64,000 bases of DNA from Alcanivoracaceae bacterium (GTDB lineage: Bacteria > Pseudomonadota > Gammaproteobacteria > Pseudomonadales > Alcanivoracaceae), in assembly GCA_029210325.1 (NCBI GenBank), contig JARGPU010000008.1, positions 1 through 64,000 of the forward strand. Direction: 5' to 3'. This document shows, in pieces, positions 17,487-25,720 of the stretch (positions within the stretch are counted from its first letter, which is position 1; each line of letters starts with the position of its first letter). The notes under the pieces were generated by a model. That model worked only from the letters and a program-made list of their open reading frames with translations. It was not told where the DNA came from and did no database searches. The position numbers and the translations under genes are program-made.

Positions 17487-18136
17487 GGGCGTCGGTAAAG
17501 TATGTCGAGATCATGCTTCGACAACTGGTTGCTGGCGCCATCGATAACAATCTGGCCGTCCTTCAGGCCAATAATCCGATCGCAGCAATTCAGCGCTAGC
17601 TGACGATCATGCAGAGCAACCACGGCGGTGTCATGGCGCGCCAGCGCTAGCATCAGCAGTGATTGTGCATGGTGCTCATCGACGCTGGAAACCGGTTCGT
17701 CAGCCAACAGCACAGGACGTTGACTGAATAGCGCACGACCCAGTGCAGTACGCTGTGCCTGACCACCGGACAAGTGGTCAACACTAGTGCGTAACTTTTC
17801 ACTGATGCCTAACTCGGTGGCCAGTTGGGTCACGGCTTCAAATTCGCGCCGTAGGGGCCGGATCAGATTGATCAGGTTATACAAGGCGGAATGATGTTCC
17901 AGCGCACCCATATAAATATTGTGAAAAACGCTAAGCATGGGCACCAGGGCGCCTTGCTGTGGGCACCAGGCAACTTGATCAGGCTTTTGCAAACGCAGTG
18001 CTTCCAGCAGAGTGGACTTGCCGGCGCCACTGGCACCCAGCAAGGCGACTTTTTCACCTTGCTGGATATTCAGGTTGAGTGATTGCAGTACCGTCACACC
18101 CTGTCTTTTCAGGGCGTGCTGATTAAACTGAAACAC
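17483..18136 (-). CDS. ABC transporter ATPase, PhnC family, putative selenium importer
   Basis: ATP-hydrolysing subunit of 217 residues. Walker A is GASGAGKST (residues 34-42), the signature is LSGGQAQR near 119, Walker B is PVLLADEPVSSVD and the switch His is in VALHDRQ. It most resembles PhnC-type ATPases but is shorter than E. coli PhnC (262). It overlaps the permease gene by 4 bp and follows the binding-protein gene by 17 bp, so the three are one operon. Substrate assignment rests on the context with selU. Confidence 0.88.
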   Translation of the reverse strand: MFQFNQHALKRQGVTVLQSLNLNIQQGEKVALLGASGAGKSTLLEALRLQKPDQVAWCPQQGALVPMLSVFHNIYMGALEHHSALYNLINLIRPLRREFEAVTQLATELGISEKLRTSVDHLSGGQAQRTALGRALFSQRPVLLADEPVSSVDEHHAQSLLMLALARHDTAVVALHDRQLALNCCDRIIGLKDGQIVIDGASNQLSKHDLDILYRRP

Positions 18137-18153
18137 GTTAACGTCTCCGCCTA

Positions 18154-19032
18154 TTAGTCCATCAGGCCAAGACTGCGGGCGGTTTCCAGAATTGGCAGGA
18201 AGTCATCATTACTGGCCGGAATAAATTTCTCTCTGGGGAAAGTGTCCAGCACATCGCGATCATCCAGCTCAAGCAGGGCCTGACGGACTTTGTCAGCAAA
18301 CCCTTCGCCGAATTTTTGCTCGACATCGCCGCGAATCACCCAGTGATAATCCGGATAGGGAGGGGTGGTCCAGATAACGCGTACTTTATCCGGGTCGACC
18401 TTGCCTTCGGCCAGCTCCCTGTCCCATACCTGATAGCTCAATGCGCCCACTTCATAGGCGCCACTTTGCACCAATGCGATGGTGGCGCTGTGATCACCAC
18501 TGAAACCTACCCGGCTGAAAATTTCCTCTGGTGATTTGCCGTAATGCTCACGCAAGAAAAACTCGGGCATCAATCGGCCAGAAGTAGAGCTTTTGGAGCC
18601 AAAAGTGAAACTGCGTCCTTCTATGCCCTCGGGGAAGTATTCGCTGGGCTGCAACCCGGTGTCAGCGTGGGCAATAAAGTAGCTCACGTACTGAGGGTCT
18701 TCTACGCCTTGAGCGATGGCATAGCTGCCAGGTACCAGCTGCGTGGCTTGAACGCCGGATAGTCCACCAAACCAGGCTAACTGAATTTCGTTATTGCGAA
18801 AGGCAGTAACAGAAGCAGAGTAGGATTTAACCGGAACGTAGCGCACTTCAACGTCCAGGGTGTCACTCAGGTAGTTCGCTACCTTGTTGAAGCGGGTCAT
18901 CAGGCGTGCTTCGTCCTGATCAGGTATGGCACTGAAAATCAGTACCGGCTTTTCTTCGCTGGAGGGGCTGCAAGCTGCAATGGAAAATGCCGTACACAGG
19001 ACCGCCATGGCGGCCATAAATCGCTTGTTCAT
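18154..19032 (-). CDS. Periplasmic binding lipoprotein, PhnD family, putative selenate/selenium ABC importer
   Basis: A 292-residue lipoprotein: signal peptide ending SIAAC (Cys near residue 21), then a PhnD-like fold with IPDQDEARLMTRFNKVANYLSD and VPVKSYSASVTAFRNNEIQLAWFGG. I recall a curated family of PhnD-related binding proteins named as putative selenate transporters because they neighbour selenium-utilisation genes. This protein sits 84 bp downstream of selU on the same strand, which fits that family. Ligand binding has to be regarded as inferred; phosphonate or phosphite remains possible. No C-P lyase genes are near. Confidence 0.82.
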   Translation of the reverse strand: MNKRFMAAMAVLCTAFSIAACSPSSEEKPVLIFSAIPDQDEARLMTRFNKVANYLSDTLDVEVRYVPVKSYSASVTAFRNNEIQLAWFGGLSGVQATQLVPGSYAIAQGVEDPQYVSYFIAHADTGLQPSEYFPEGIEGRSFTFGSKSSTSGRLMPEFFLREHYGKSPEEIFSRVGFSGDHSATIALVQSGAYEVGALSYQVWDRELAEGKVDPDKVRVIWTTPPYPDYHWVIRGDVEQKFGEGFADKVRQALLELDDRDVLDTFPREKFIPASNDDFLPILETARSLGLMD

Positions 19033-19116
19033 ACTGCTCTCCGTTCAATGGGGAGAAACACCGGACTGTGCCGCCTGATTCCGTGTGTCCGGCAAGACAC
19101 GGGGCGGATGATGCTT

Positions 19117-20202
19117 CTAGGGCGTAGCCTGTAACCACTGCTGCACGTCTTCCCGGCTGCCCTTAAACAGAATCTGGCCGGTCCGTTGCTGCAGCATATA
19201 GTCATACATCGGGTCGTAATAGTCGCGCAGTAGCGGCTTAATCCATAGTCGGTGCAGGCTGGTATCGCCATTGTCCTGCTGTCGTTGTAGTGCATCTACC
19301 AGCAGGCCGCGCAACTGTTGGTGGCGGGCGCCACCCAGGCGGCGTCGGATCCGGTCAATACTGTCGAGTAGTTCTGCGCCGAGTTTTTCTTCGGCCTGAT
19401 CAGCAAACCATTGGCGATACTCTGCCAATGGGCCAAGCACATAATCTTCCAGGGTGACTTCCACCCGGCTATCCAGGGATTCTTCAATCAGAACTCTGGA
19501 ACCGTCACGAATGCGTTCTTGCAGGGGGAGCGGCAAGTAACAACGGCCGATCAGCCTGCTCTCATCCTCGAGGATGATCTGTCGATGATTGGCCGTGGAT
19601 TGCTTCAGCATGGTTACTGACAGGGTGTTTTCAAAGTCTATCTGGGCCGGTTGACCGCCCGGGCGACGGCCAAAAGCAGAGCCTCGATGGTGGGCGATGC
19701 CCTCCAGATCAATACTGTTATCCAGCTTTTCAATGACCCGGGTTTTGCCACTGCCGGTTGGGCCGCACAGGACTAGCAACGGCAACTGTTTGATCTGATT
19801 GTCGAGTTCGGCCAGCAAAAAGCGCCGCATTGCCTTATAGCCACCATTAACCAGCGGGATATCAACGCCGCCATCGTGCAGCCACTGCTGTACTGTCTGC
19901 GAGCGCAGGCCACCACGAAAGCAATACAGCACGCCATCAGAATGTTTTTTAGCCCACTGTTTCCAAGCTGATATTCGAGCCTCGCGGACCTGACCACCAA
20001 CCAGTTGCTGACCTAGTTCTATTGCCGCTTGCTGACCATGCTGTTTATAGCAAATGCCAATGCGGTGGCGTTCGTCGTCATTGAGCAGAGCAATGTTGTC
20101 GCTATGGGGGAAGGCGCCGCCGGCAAATTCAACCGGGGCACGCACATCCAGCATGGGCACCTGATTAAGAAAAAGACGACGGTAATCGGTGATTCGTTGC
20201 AT
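19117..20202 (-). CDS. mnmH: tRNA 2-selenouridine synthase
   Basis: Also called SelU/YbbB. Replaces sulfur of 2-thiouridine at the tRNA wobble position by selenium, using selenophosphate, through a geranylated intermediate. The 361-residue protein has an N-terminal rhodanese domain with the active Cys94 in VLYCFRGGLRSQ. A C-terminal P-loop domain has GPTGSGKT at residues 147-154. Length matches E. coli (364). It is first in a minus-strand run leading into the PhnD-like importer, which suggests shared selenium physiology. selD is not in the window. The downstream-most base of the TetR gene lies 9 bp upstream, so read-through from that gene is possible. Confidence 0.95.
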   Translation of the reverse strand: MQRITDYRRLFLNQVPMLDVRAPVEFAGGAFPHSDNIALLNDDERHRIGICYKQHGQQAAIELGQQLVGGQVREARISAWKQWAKKHSDGVLYCFRGGLRSQTVQQWLHDGGVDIPLVNGGYKAMRRFLLAELDNQIKQLPLLVLCGPTGSGKTRVIEKLDNSIDLEGIAHHRGSAFGRRPGGQPAQIDFENTLSVTMLKQSTANHRQIILEDESRLIGRCYLPLPLQERIRDGSRVLIEESLDSRVEVTLEDYVLGPLAEYRQWFADQAEEKLGAELLDSIDRIRRRLGGARHQQLRGLLVDALQRQQDNGDTSLHRLWIKPLLRDYYDPMYDYMLQQRTGQILFKGSREDVQQWLQATP

Positions 20203-20211
20203 CAGGAAGTA

Positions 20212-20925
20212 TCAGCCTTGCGCCAGAGCCTTTTTCTTTTCCCGTTCACTCTTCGGCTTCCACTGCAAGGAGCCAAGGAATACAAGGCGCATCTGCTGGG
20301 CAGACTGATCGTGCAACCAGTCCACCTCGGCGTCATTGTCGGGAGGCAGGTCGAGCAGTTGCTCAGTGGTGGAGATCATAATGTTGACGATCAGTGACGA
20401 GATCATCTGCAACTCTTCAGTGCTCAGCCGGTTGGCTGTGGGGAAGCGGGCCAGGTCGGTGGCTAGTTCACTGATAAACAGTGCCGTGCCCTGACGAACA
20501 GCGGTGCGCAGGGCTCGGCTGCCACCGAAGCGTTCCTTGGCAAGAAACTGGAAGTAATCGCGATTGGCCTGTACGTAGCCGATATAGGTCTGCACCGAAC
20601 GGTTGATCAGACTGTTGGCCGGCAGAGGTGCGCTGCGTGCTTCGCGCATCATCTGGCGCAGGGCGCGCAGGGCTTCCTCCACTAGAGTCAGTCCCAGTTC
20701 GTCCATGTCGCGGAAGTGGCGATAGAAGGCGGTGGGCACTACGCCGGCATTTCTGGCGACTTCCCGCAGGCTAATGCTGTTAAAGCTCTGCTCGCCTTGC
20801 ATTAGCTCTAGAGCAGCATCCAGCAGGGCGCGACGGGTGCGCTGCTTGCGCATGTCCCGGCGTCCGGTCTCGTTTTCTTCTTCTTCATGGCGGCTGCGAC
20901 GCCGGGTCACTCTGGTCATGCCCAT
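20212..20925 (-). CDS. desT: TetR-family repressor of unsaturated fatty acid genes, DesT/FabR-like
   Basis: A 237-residue regulator with an N-terminal helix-turn-helix SLREVARNAGVVPTAFYRHFRDMDELGLTLVEE (in two blocks, about residues 50-82). This block closely resembles FabR and DesT, which sense the saturated/unsaturated acyl-CoA or acyl-ACP balance. As in Pseudomonas, it diverges from a ferredoxin reductase/desaturase pair, so it very likely represses them. The frame extends to a GTG at 20979, but the ATG at 20925 is preceded by GAGG at nine bases. A palindromic candidate operator lies in the intergenic region. Confidence 0.88.
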   Translation of the reverse strand: MGMTRVTRRRSRHEEEENETGRRDMRKQRTRRALLDAALELMQGEQSFNSISLREVARNAGVVPTAFYRHFRDMDELGLTLVEEALRALRQMMREARSAPLPANSLINRSVQTYIGYVQANRDYFQFLAKERFGGSRALRTAVRQGTALFISELATDLARFPTANRLSTEELQMISSLIVNIMISTTEQLLDLPPDNDAEVDWLHDQSAQQMRLVFLGSLQWKPKSEREKKKALAQG

Positions 20926-21037
20926 GTCCGATAGCCTCAAATTGTGGGTGATTGTACCGGAAAATACAGGTGTAACCACAGTGGAATTCCCTTCTGTTGC
21001 TGCAAGCTAATGAATTAAAAGGATATATACATTATTT

Positions 21038-21053
21038 GTGAACAGTCGTTGAC
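21038..21053 (+). promoter_or_regulatory. Candidate DesT/FabR operator before the reductase-desaturase genes
   Basis: GTGAAC-AGTC-GTTGAC is a near-perfect inverted repeat (one mismatch) and, from memory, resembles the published DesT and FabR palindromes. It overlaps a plausible -35 box, TTGACT (21049-21054), which is followed after 18 bases by TATTGT (21073-21078). Bound repressor would block that promoter. Confidence 0.6.
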
Positions 21054-21110
21054 TTTATGTGCTGTCGAGCATTATTGTGCACACATGTTAACTATCATGG
21101 TGACAAGACG

Positions 21111-22178
21111 ATGATTTCAGCGCTTCGCCCACTGACCCGAATCGGCCACTGGCTAGCCACCCCTGTGCTGCCGGAGTCCTATCTTGAGCTAATTAATCCG
21201 CTGCTCGGCGCTGGTCTGCGTGGCCGTATTGAGCGTCTGGTTCGCGAGTCTGATCGGGCTGTTTCACTGGAGATTCGGCCAAATCACCAATGGCAGGGCG
21301 CGCGCCCTGGTCAGTATGTTCGTCTCGGCATCGACGTGGATGGTGTGCGTCACTGGCGCTGCTACTCGGTGAGCTCGGCCAAGGCCGGTCGCAACGATAC
21401 ATTTACAGTCACCGTTAATGCGATTGATGGTGGACAAGTGTCCACCTGGCTGAACTGGCATGCTCAAGTGGGCATGGTGGTGATGCTTGACCAAGCGGCC
21501 GGTGACTTTGTTTTGCCACAAGGGGAACTGCCCAAGTTGTTGTTCGTCACCGCCGGTAGCGGTATTACCCCGGTAATGGGCATGCTGCGCTCCATGGCTG
21601 CCAACGGTCAGGCGGCAGATGTAGTGCATCTGCACTACAGCCCGGATGACGCCCACAACCTGTTTGCCGAGGAGCGCCGTGGTCTGTCTCTGGCCCATGG
21701 TTGGAAAACACTGAACCAGCTTACCCGCAGCCGCGGTGACCAGCATTTTTCGTCGGCGCAGCTTGATGCGCTGTGCCCGGACTGGGCGGAGCGTCTGGCC
21801 TATGCCTGCGGCCCCACAGCATTGATGGATGCGACGGCGGCCCATTGGCAGCAGGCCGGTCTGGCAGAGCAGCTGAAGCAGGAGAATTTCCGCCCGGCAC
21901 TGAAAGCAGTTGCCGCCGGTGCTGGCGGCGAAGTGCGCTTCTGGAATAGCGAACGGGTTGCCGAAGGCGCCGGCGACAAGCCGCTGCTGGAGGTGGCCGA
22001 GCAGGCCGGTTTGATGCCCAAGCATGGCTGCCGCATGGGCATTTGTCAGGGTTGTCTGGTGACCTTGAAAGAAGGTCAGGTCCGTGATCTGACCAGCGGC
22101 GAAGTATTTGGAGAAAGCGGCGACATGGTGCGCATTTGTGTTTGCGCCGCCGCCGGCAACGTCACCCTCGAATTGTAA
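21111..22178 (+). CDS. desC: Ferredoxin-type reductase partner of the acyl desaturase, DesC-like
   Basis: Electron supplier for the desaturase encoded next. The 355-residue flavoprotein has an FAD-binding region (GQYVRLGIDVDGVRHWRCYSVSS in two halves, near residue 65-90) and an NAD(P)H domain starting LLFVTAGSGITPVMGMLRSM. A C-terminal plant-type 2Fe-2S domain has the cluster motif HGCRMGICQGC and a distal Cys in RICVC. This makes it a self-contained reductase with its own ferredoxin domain. The ATG at 21111 is preferred over the ATG at 21057, which would overlap the operator/promoter region. The desaturase ATG follows 11 bp after the stop with AAGGAG between. Confidence 0.88.
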   Translation: MISALRPLTRIGHWLATPVLPESYLELINPLLGAGLRGRIERLVRESDRAVSLEIRPNHQWQGARPGQYVRLGIDVDGVRHWRCYSVSSAKAGRNDTFTVTVNAIDGGQVSTWLNWHAQVGMVVMLDQAAGDFVLPQGELPKLLFVTAGSGITPVMGMLRSMAANGQAADVVHLHYSPDDAHNLFAEERRGLSLAHGWKTLNQLTRSRGDQHFSSAQLDALCPDWAERLAYACGPTALMDATAAHWQQAGLAEQLKQENFRPALKAVAAGAGGEVRFWNSERVAEGAGDKPLLEVAEQAGLMPKHGCRMGICQGCLVTLKEGQVRDLTSGEVFGESGDMVRICVCAAAGNVTLEL

Positions 22179-22189
22179 GGAGAGCCATC

Positions 22190-23326
22190 ATGACTGCAGC
22201 AATGAAAATCGATTCCAGCCTGATTGAGAAAGCTCGCGCGCGCCGCTTGCCGGTGGATCTGACTGATGCTCAGGTGCAGCAGTTTGGTGCCGAGATTGAG
22301 GCGGTGCGCAAGAAAATCATGGATAGCCTGGGCGAAAACGACGCCCGCTATATCCGCCGTATGATCAAGGTACAGCGTGCACTGGAAGTGGGTGGCCGCG
22401 GCCTGTTATTTGCCGGCATTTTGCCGCCAGCCTGGTTGGCTGGCACGGCCATGTTGGGGGCGGCCAAGATTCTGGAAAACATGGAAATTGGTCACAACGT
22501 TATCCACGGACAGTGGGACTGGATGCGCGACCCGCAGATCCATTCTTCTACTTGGGAGTGGGACAATGTTTGCCCGTCTGACCAGTGGCAGCATTCCCAT
22601 AACTATATGCACCACAAGTGGACCAACGTGGTGGGTATGGATCGCGACGTCGGTTACGGTATTTTGCGGATGAGCGAGAAGCAGCCCTGGCACCCCGCCC
22701 ATCTGGCTCAGCCGGTGACCAACGCCATGCTGGCCACTTTCTTCCAGTGGGGGGTTGCTCTTCATGATGTGGAGTTCGAGCGTGTGCGCACGGGCGAAAA
22801 AAGCGTCAAGGAAGCGTGGGGCCAGCTGAAGCATATCGGTAAGAAGGTTCGTAAGCAGGTGGTAAAGGACTATGTCCTGTTTCCGCTACTGGCCGGTCCG
22901 TTCTTCCTGCCGGTATTGACGGGCAACATTACCGCCAACCTGATCCGTAACCTGTGGGCCTACATGATTATTTTCTGTGGCCACTTCCCGGACGGTGTCG
23001 AGGACTTCCTGCCGGAAGATGTGGAGAACGAGGACAAGGCGCACTGGTATTTGCGCCAGCTGCTGGGCTCGGCCAATATCTCCGGCGGCAAGCTGCTGCA
23101 TATTATGAGCGGTAATCTTAGCCACCAGATGGAGCATCACCTGTTTCCAGACATGCCCAGCAACCGGTATGCTGAGGCGTCCGCTGAGGTGCAGGCCATC
23201 TGTAAAAAGTATGGTCTGCCCTACAACAGCAAGCCGTTACACCGCCAGTTTGGCTCGGTGCTGCGTAAGGTAATGCGTCTGTCATTGCCGAATGGCAAGC
23301 CGAAAGCGGAGCTGGCAACAGCCTGA
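22190..23326 (+). CDS. desB: Membrane fatty acyl desaturase, DesB-like
   Basis: Di-iron desaturase (378 residues) in the inner membrane that inserts a double bond into acyl chains of phospholipids or acyl-CoA. It has the three histidine clusters of the family: GHNVIHGQW (about residue 100), HSHNYMHHKW (about 135) and a C-terminal QMEHHLFPDMPSNRY. Two hydrophobic regions lie between. The frame is open upstream inside the reductase gene, but AAGGAG six bases before the ATG at 22190 fixes the start. Operon with the reductase and probably the small gene behind; repressed by the divergent DesT-like protein by analogy with Pseudomonas desCB. Confidence 0.92.
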   Translation: MTAAMKIDSSLIEKARARRLPVDLTDAQVQQFGAEIEAVRKKIMDSLGENDARYIRRMIKVQRALEVGGRGLLFAGILPPAWLAGTAMLGAAKILENMEIGHNVIHGQWDWMRDPQIHSSTWEWDNVCPSDQWQHSHNYMHHKWTNVVGMDRDVGYGILRMSEKQPWHPAHLAQPVTNAMLATFFQWGVALHDVEFERVRTGEKSVKEAWGQLKHIGKKVRKQVVKDYVLFPLLAGPFFLPVLTGNITANLIRNLWAYMIIFCGHFPDGVEDFLPEDVENEDKAHWYLRQLLGSANISGGKLLHIMSGNLSHQMEHHLFPDMPSNRYAEASAEVQAICKKYGLPYNSKPLHRQFGSVLRKVMRLSLPNGKPKAELATA

Positions 23327-23338
23327 TCGGAGAGCAGA

Positions 23339-23596
23339 ATGATCAAGATAATCGATACCGTGCGTAGCGTGCTGGAAAGCACAGTGAAGTCAGGCACGGT
23401 GCGGGTTGAGAATATCCATAATATGGTAGTGGATTATGCTCGCGGATTTATCGAGCAGGAAGACAAGGAAGTGGATCGCGACACTATCTATCAGCTGGTG
23501 CGCGATATTACTGCTGAGATAGGCGGTTTTGCTGACGATGTCATGGATGTGGCGGAAGACGCCCGTGAAACCGTGAAGAAGTCTGATCAGAGCTGA
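23339..23596 (+). CDS. Small uncharacterised protein following the desaturase
   Basis: An 85-residue acidic, soluble, mainly helical protein with no signal peptide or membrane segment. It begins MIKIIDTVRSVLESTVK and contains VENIHNMVVDYARGF; the second half is rich in Asp and Glu. I do not recognise a family. It has GGAGAG before its ATG, lies 12 bp behind the desaturase gene, and is followed by a terminator, so it is the last gene of the desaturase operon. A helper or stress role tied to membrane lipids is possible but unsupported. Confidence 0.7.
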   Translation: MIKIIDTVRSVLESTVKSGTVRVENIHNMVVDYARGFIEQEDKEVDRDTIYQLVRDITAEIGGFADDVMDVAEDARETVKKSDQS

Positions 23597-23623
23597 TTGC
23601 TGCAGTCATTCTGCTCAAAAAAA

Positions 23624-23653
23624 ACGGCGCTGCTGACAGCGCCGCTTTTTTTT
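23624..23653 (+). terminator. Rho-independent terminator, desaturase operon
   Basis: Stem CGGCGCT/AGCGCCG followed by eight T; an A-run on the other side means it could also end the convergent MaoC-like gene. Confidence 0.9.
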
Positions 23654-23692
23654 GCCGAAGCCGGAGCAAGTCCGGTTTCGGCATAGTGAAAA

Positions 23693-24562
23693 TCAGCTCT
23701 CGATGGTGCGGATCTCACCGGCCAGATGCGGCTTGATGCCATCCGCGCCGAGCAGACGGAAGTCCATGCCACCGGTGACTTCCTGCTGGGCGAATTTTAC
23801 CTTGGCAGGGATGAACAGCGGCAGCTTGAAGCTGACATCGACACTAAAGGCCGTTTGTGGGAACTGCGCTTCCAGCTCCGCCAGACAGCGTGCCTTCGAC
23901 CACATTCCATGGGCAATCTGGCGCTTGAAGCCAAACAGCTTGGCAGTTAACGGGTACAGGTGGATCGGATTGCGATCACCGGATACAGCCCCATAGCGAC
24001 GCCCCACATCACCAGGTACAGACCATTCTTTGGCGCCAGTAACCGGCTCGGCTTGCTGTGCCTCTTTTTTCTTGCTGCTGCCACCGCCAGTACGGAACAA
24101 CATAAAGGACTCGCTTTCCCAGACCTGTTCGCCGGCGGTGCTGACGCTGGTGAGAATGGAAAACTCGTAACCGGAGTCACGTTTCTCCAAGGCACCGAAG
24201 CGGCACTCCACATCCAGCTGTTCGCGCTCCTGAATCGGCCGAAACTGAGTGATGCGGTTACGTACATGAACCAGTCCCATGGCTGGGAACGGGAAGCGTT
24301 CATCCAGTAGCAGGGTCATAAACAGCGGATGGGCGTGCATATGCGGATAGGTGATCGGCAAAGTGCCCTTACTGTTGAAGCCACACACCTTGCGATAGGC
24401 GGCCAAATGTTTGGGATCCAGCACAAGGTCACTCAGTCGGGCGCCAATCGCAGGCAGCTCCGGGTTCTTGCCTGGCTTGACGCCGGCGCGGATTACCGCC
24501 TTGGCAAACAGCGGTAGCATGGATGGCGCATTGCGCAGGTCACGGATAGCGAGTTCGGTCAT
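23693..24562 (-). CDS. MaoC-like hot-dog hydratase/dehydratase
   Basis: A 289-residue two-hot-dog protein. The second domain carries the hydratase-2 motif in SGDRNPIHLYPLTAKLFGF followed by IAHGMW (about residues 195-220), with catalytic Asp and His. Such enzymes hydrate 2-enoyl-CoA or enoyl-ACP to the (R)-3-hydroxy form. The N-terminal half is a degenerate hot dog. A charged, Lys-rich linker (SSKKKEAQQ) separates the halves. Alone in its operon, convergent with the desaturase genes and divergent from an AraC regulator 145 bp away. With the FabG- and FadI-like genes elsewhere in the window it may serve acyl-CoA metabolism; the exact step is unknown. Confidence 0.82.
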   Translation of the reverse strand: MTELAIRDLRNAPSMLPLFAKAVIRAGVKPGKNPELPAIGARLSDLVLDPKHLAAYRKVCGFNSKGTLPITYPHMHAHPLFMTLLLDERFPFPAMGLVHVRNRITQFRPIQEREQLDVECRFGALEKRDSGYEFSILTSVSTAGEQVWESESFMLFRTGGGSSKKKEAQQAEPVTGAKEWSVPGDVGRRYGAVSGDRNPIHLYPLTAKLFGFKRQIAHGMWSKARCLAELEAQFPQTAFSVDVSFKLPLFIPAKVKFAQQEVTGGMDFRLLGADGIKPHLAGEIRTIES

Positions 24563-24707
24563 GGAGGCAGCTCCCCTGCAGTAGATTGGCGCAAAGTATA
24601 GTCAGGCATCCTGCCAAGACGATTGGCCGGCGCGCCCTGCGGTTCCGGTGCGGGGGTGCCCTGTGATACATTCGGCGCTCTTGTATACCTCGGGAAACCA
24701 CCTGCCG

Positions 24708-25718
24708 ATGACCACTCTGACTGACTCCGGTGTGCTGCTGCGCATGGCTTATAAGGCGATGCAGAATGCGGGCGTCGACGCGGATGCAGTTCTGGCCAAG
24801 GTAGGCCTCGACAAATCCATTCTGACCCAGCCGGAGCTGCGCACGCCACATGATGCGCAGGAGTGGTTCTGGCAGGCCATGGAAGAAGTTTCCGGCGATC
24901 CCCATGTTGGCCTGCATATCGGCCCGCATATGCCGATCTTCAAGGGTCAGGTGCTGGAGTATCTTTTTCTGTCCAGCCCCACCTTTGGCGAGGGGCTTAA
25001 GCGGGCGCTGGATTACCAGCGTCTGCTATCTGATGCGGCCAACGCAGAATTGGTCGATCACGGCGAGCGGATGTTCCTCAAGCAAATGCTGTGGAGCAAA
25101 AAGCTGGCGCATCTGAACGAATGTGCATCGGTCGGCGTAATCAAGTTTTTCAGCTTTGTCACCGATGGCGCCTTTATTCCGATCGAAGTGCACTTTAGTC
25201 ATCCACGCCATGCCGACCAGCGTGAGTACGAGCGGGTGTTCGGCTGCCCGGTTAAATTTGAAATGCGGGACGTGGGTATTTTCTTTGATCGCAAGTTGAT
25301 GGATCTGCCATCCGCGCATCATGAGCCTGAACTACTGCAGCTGCATGAGCGTCTGGCCAGTGAGCAGATGGCGCGGCTGGAGAAACAGGACCTGGTTTAT
25401 CAGGTCAGCCGACTTGTAGCCGAGCTGCTTGAAAGCGGTCATGCCAACCTGGAAGAGGTCGCCGCGCGTCTGGGCATCAAGCCCCGTCAGCTGCGTACCC
25501 GTCTGGCTGATGCGGGTACCAATTTTAACCAGTTGGTGGCGGAGTATCGTTGCAAGTTGGCCAAGCGGCTGTTGGCTGGCACAGATGAAAATATTGATGA
25601 GATCGTCTATCTGACTGGCTTTTCTGAGCCGAGCACGTTTTATCGTGCCTTCAAACGCTGGGTCGGCATGACGCCGATCGAGTATCGCAAGCTGAAGTCC
25701 GACGAGGACGCCAAGTGA
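24708..25718 (+). CDS. AraC-family transcriptional regulator (OruR/ArgR-like)
   Basis: A 336-residue regulator. The N-terminal region (about 1-200) resembles the Arabinose_bd domain of OruR-type proteins. The C-terminal AraC DNA-binding domain has NLEEVAARLGIKPRQLRTRLADAG and EIVYLTGFSEPSTFYRAFKRWVGMTPIEYR in two helix-turn-helix units (about 245-325). The frame extends upstream to 24648; the ATG at 24708 is chosen since it gives the usual family start, although its ribosome site is poor. It diverges from the MaoC-like gene, its most likely target, by position only. Confidence 0.85.
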   Translation: MTTLTDSGVLLRMAYKAMQNAGVDADAVLAKVGLDKSILTQPELRTPHDAQEWFWQAMEEVSGDPHVGLHIGPHMPIFKGQVLEYLFLSSPTFGEGLKRALDYQRLLSDAANAELVDHGERMFLKQMLWSKKLAHLNECASVGVIKFFSFVTDGAFIPIEVHFSHPRHADQREYERVFGCPVKFEMRDVGIFFDRKLMDLPSAHHEPELLQLHERLASEQMARLEKQDLVYQVSRLVAELLESGHANLEEVAARLGIKPRQLRTRLADAGTNFNQLVAEYRCKLAKRLLAGTDENIDEIVYLTGFSEPSTFYRAFKRWVGMTPIEYRKLKSDEDAK

Positions 25719-25720
25719 TC

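Noticed and set aside
21264-22025. 253-codon minus-strand frame opposite the ferredoxin reductase
   Set aside because: Antisense shadow; the plus-strand protein has full FAD, NAD and 2Fe-2S motifs.
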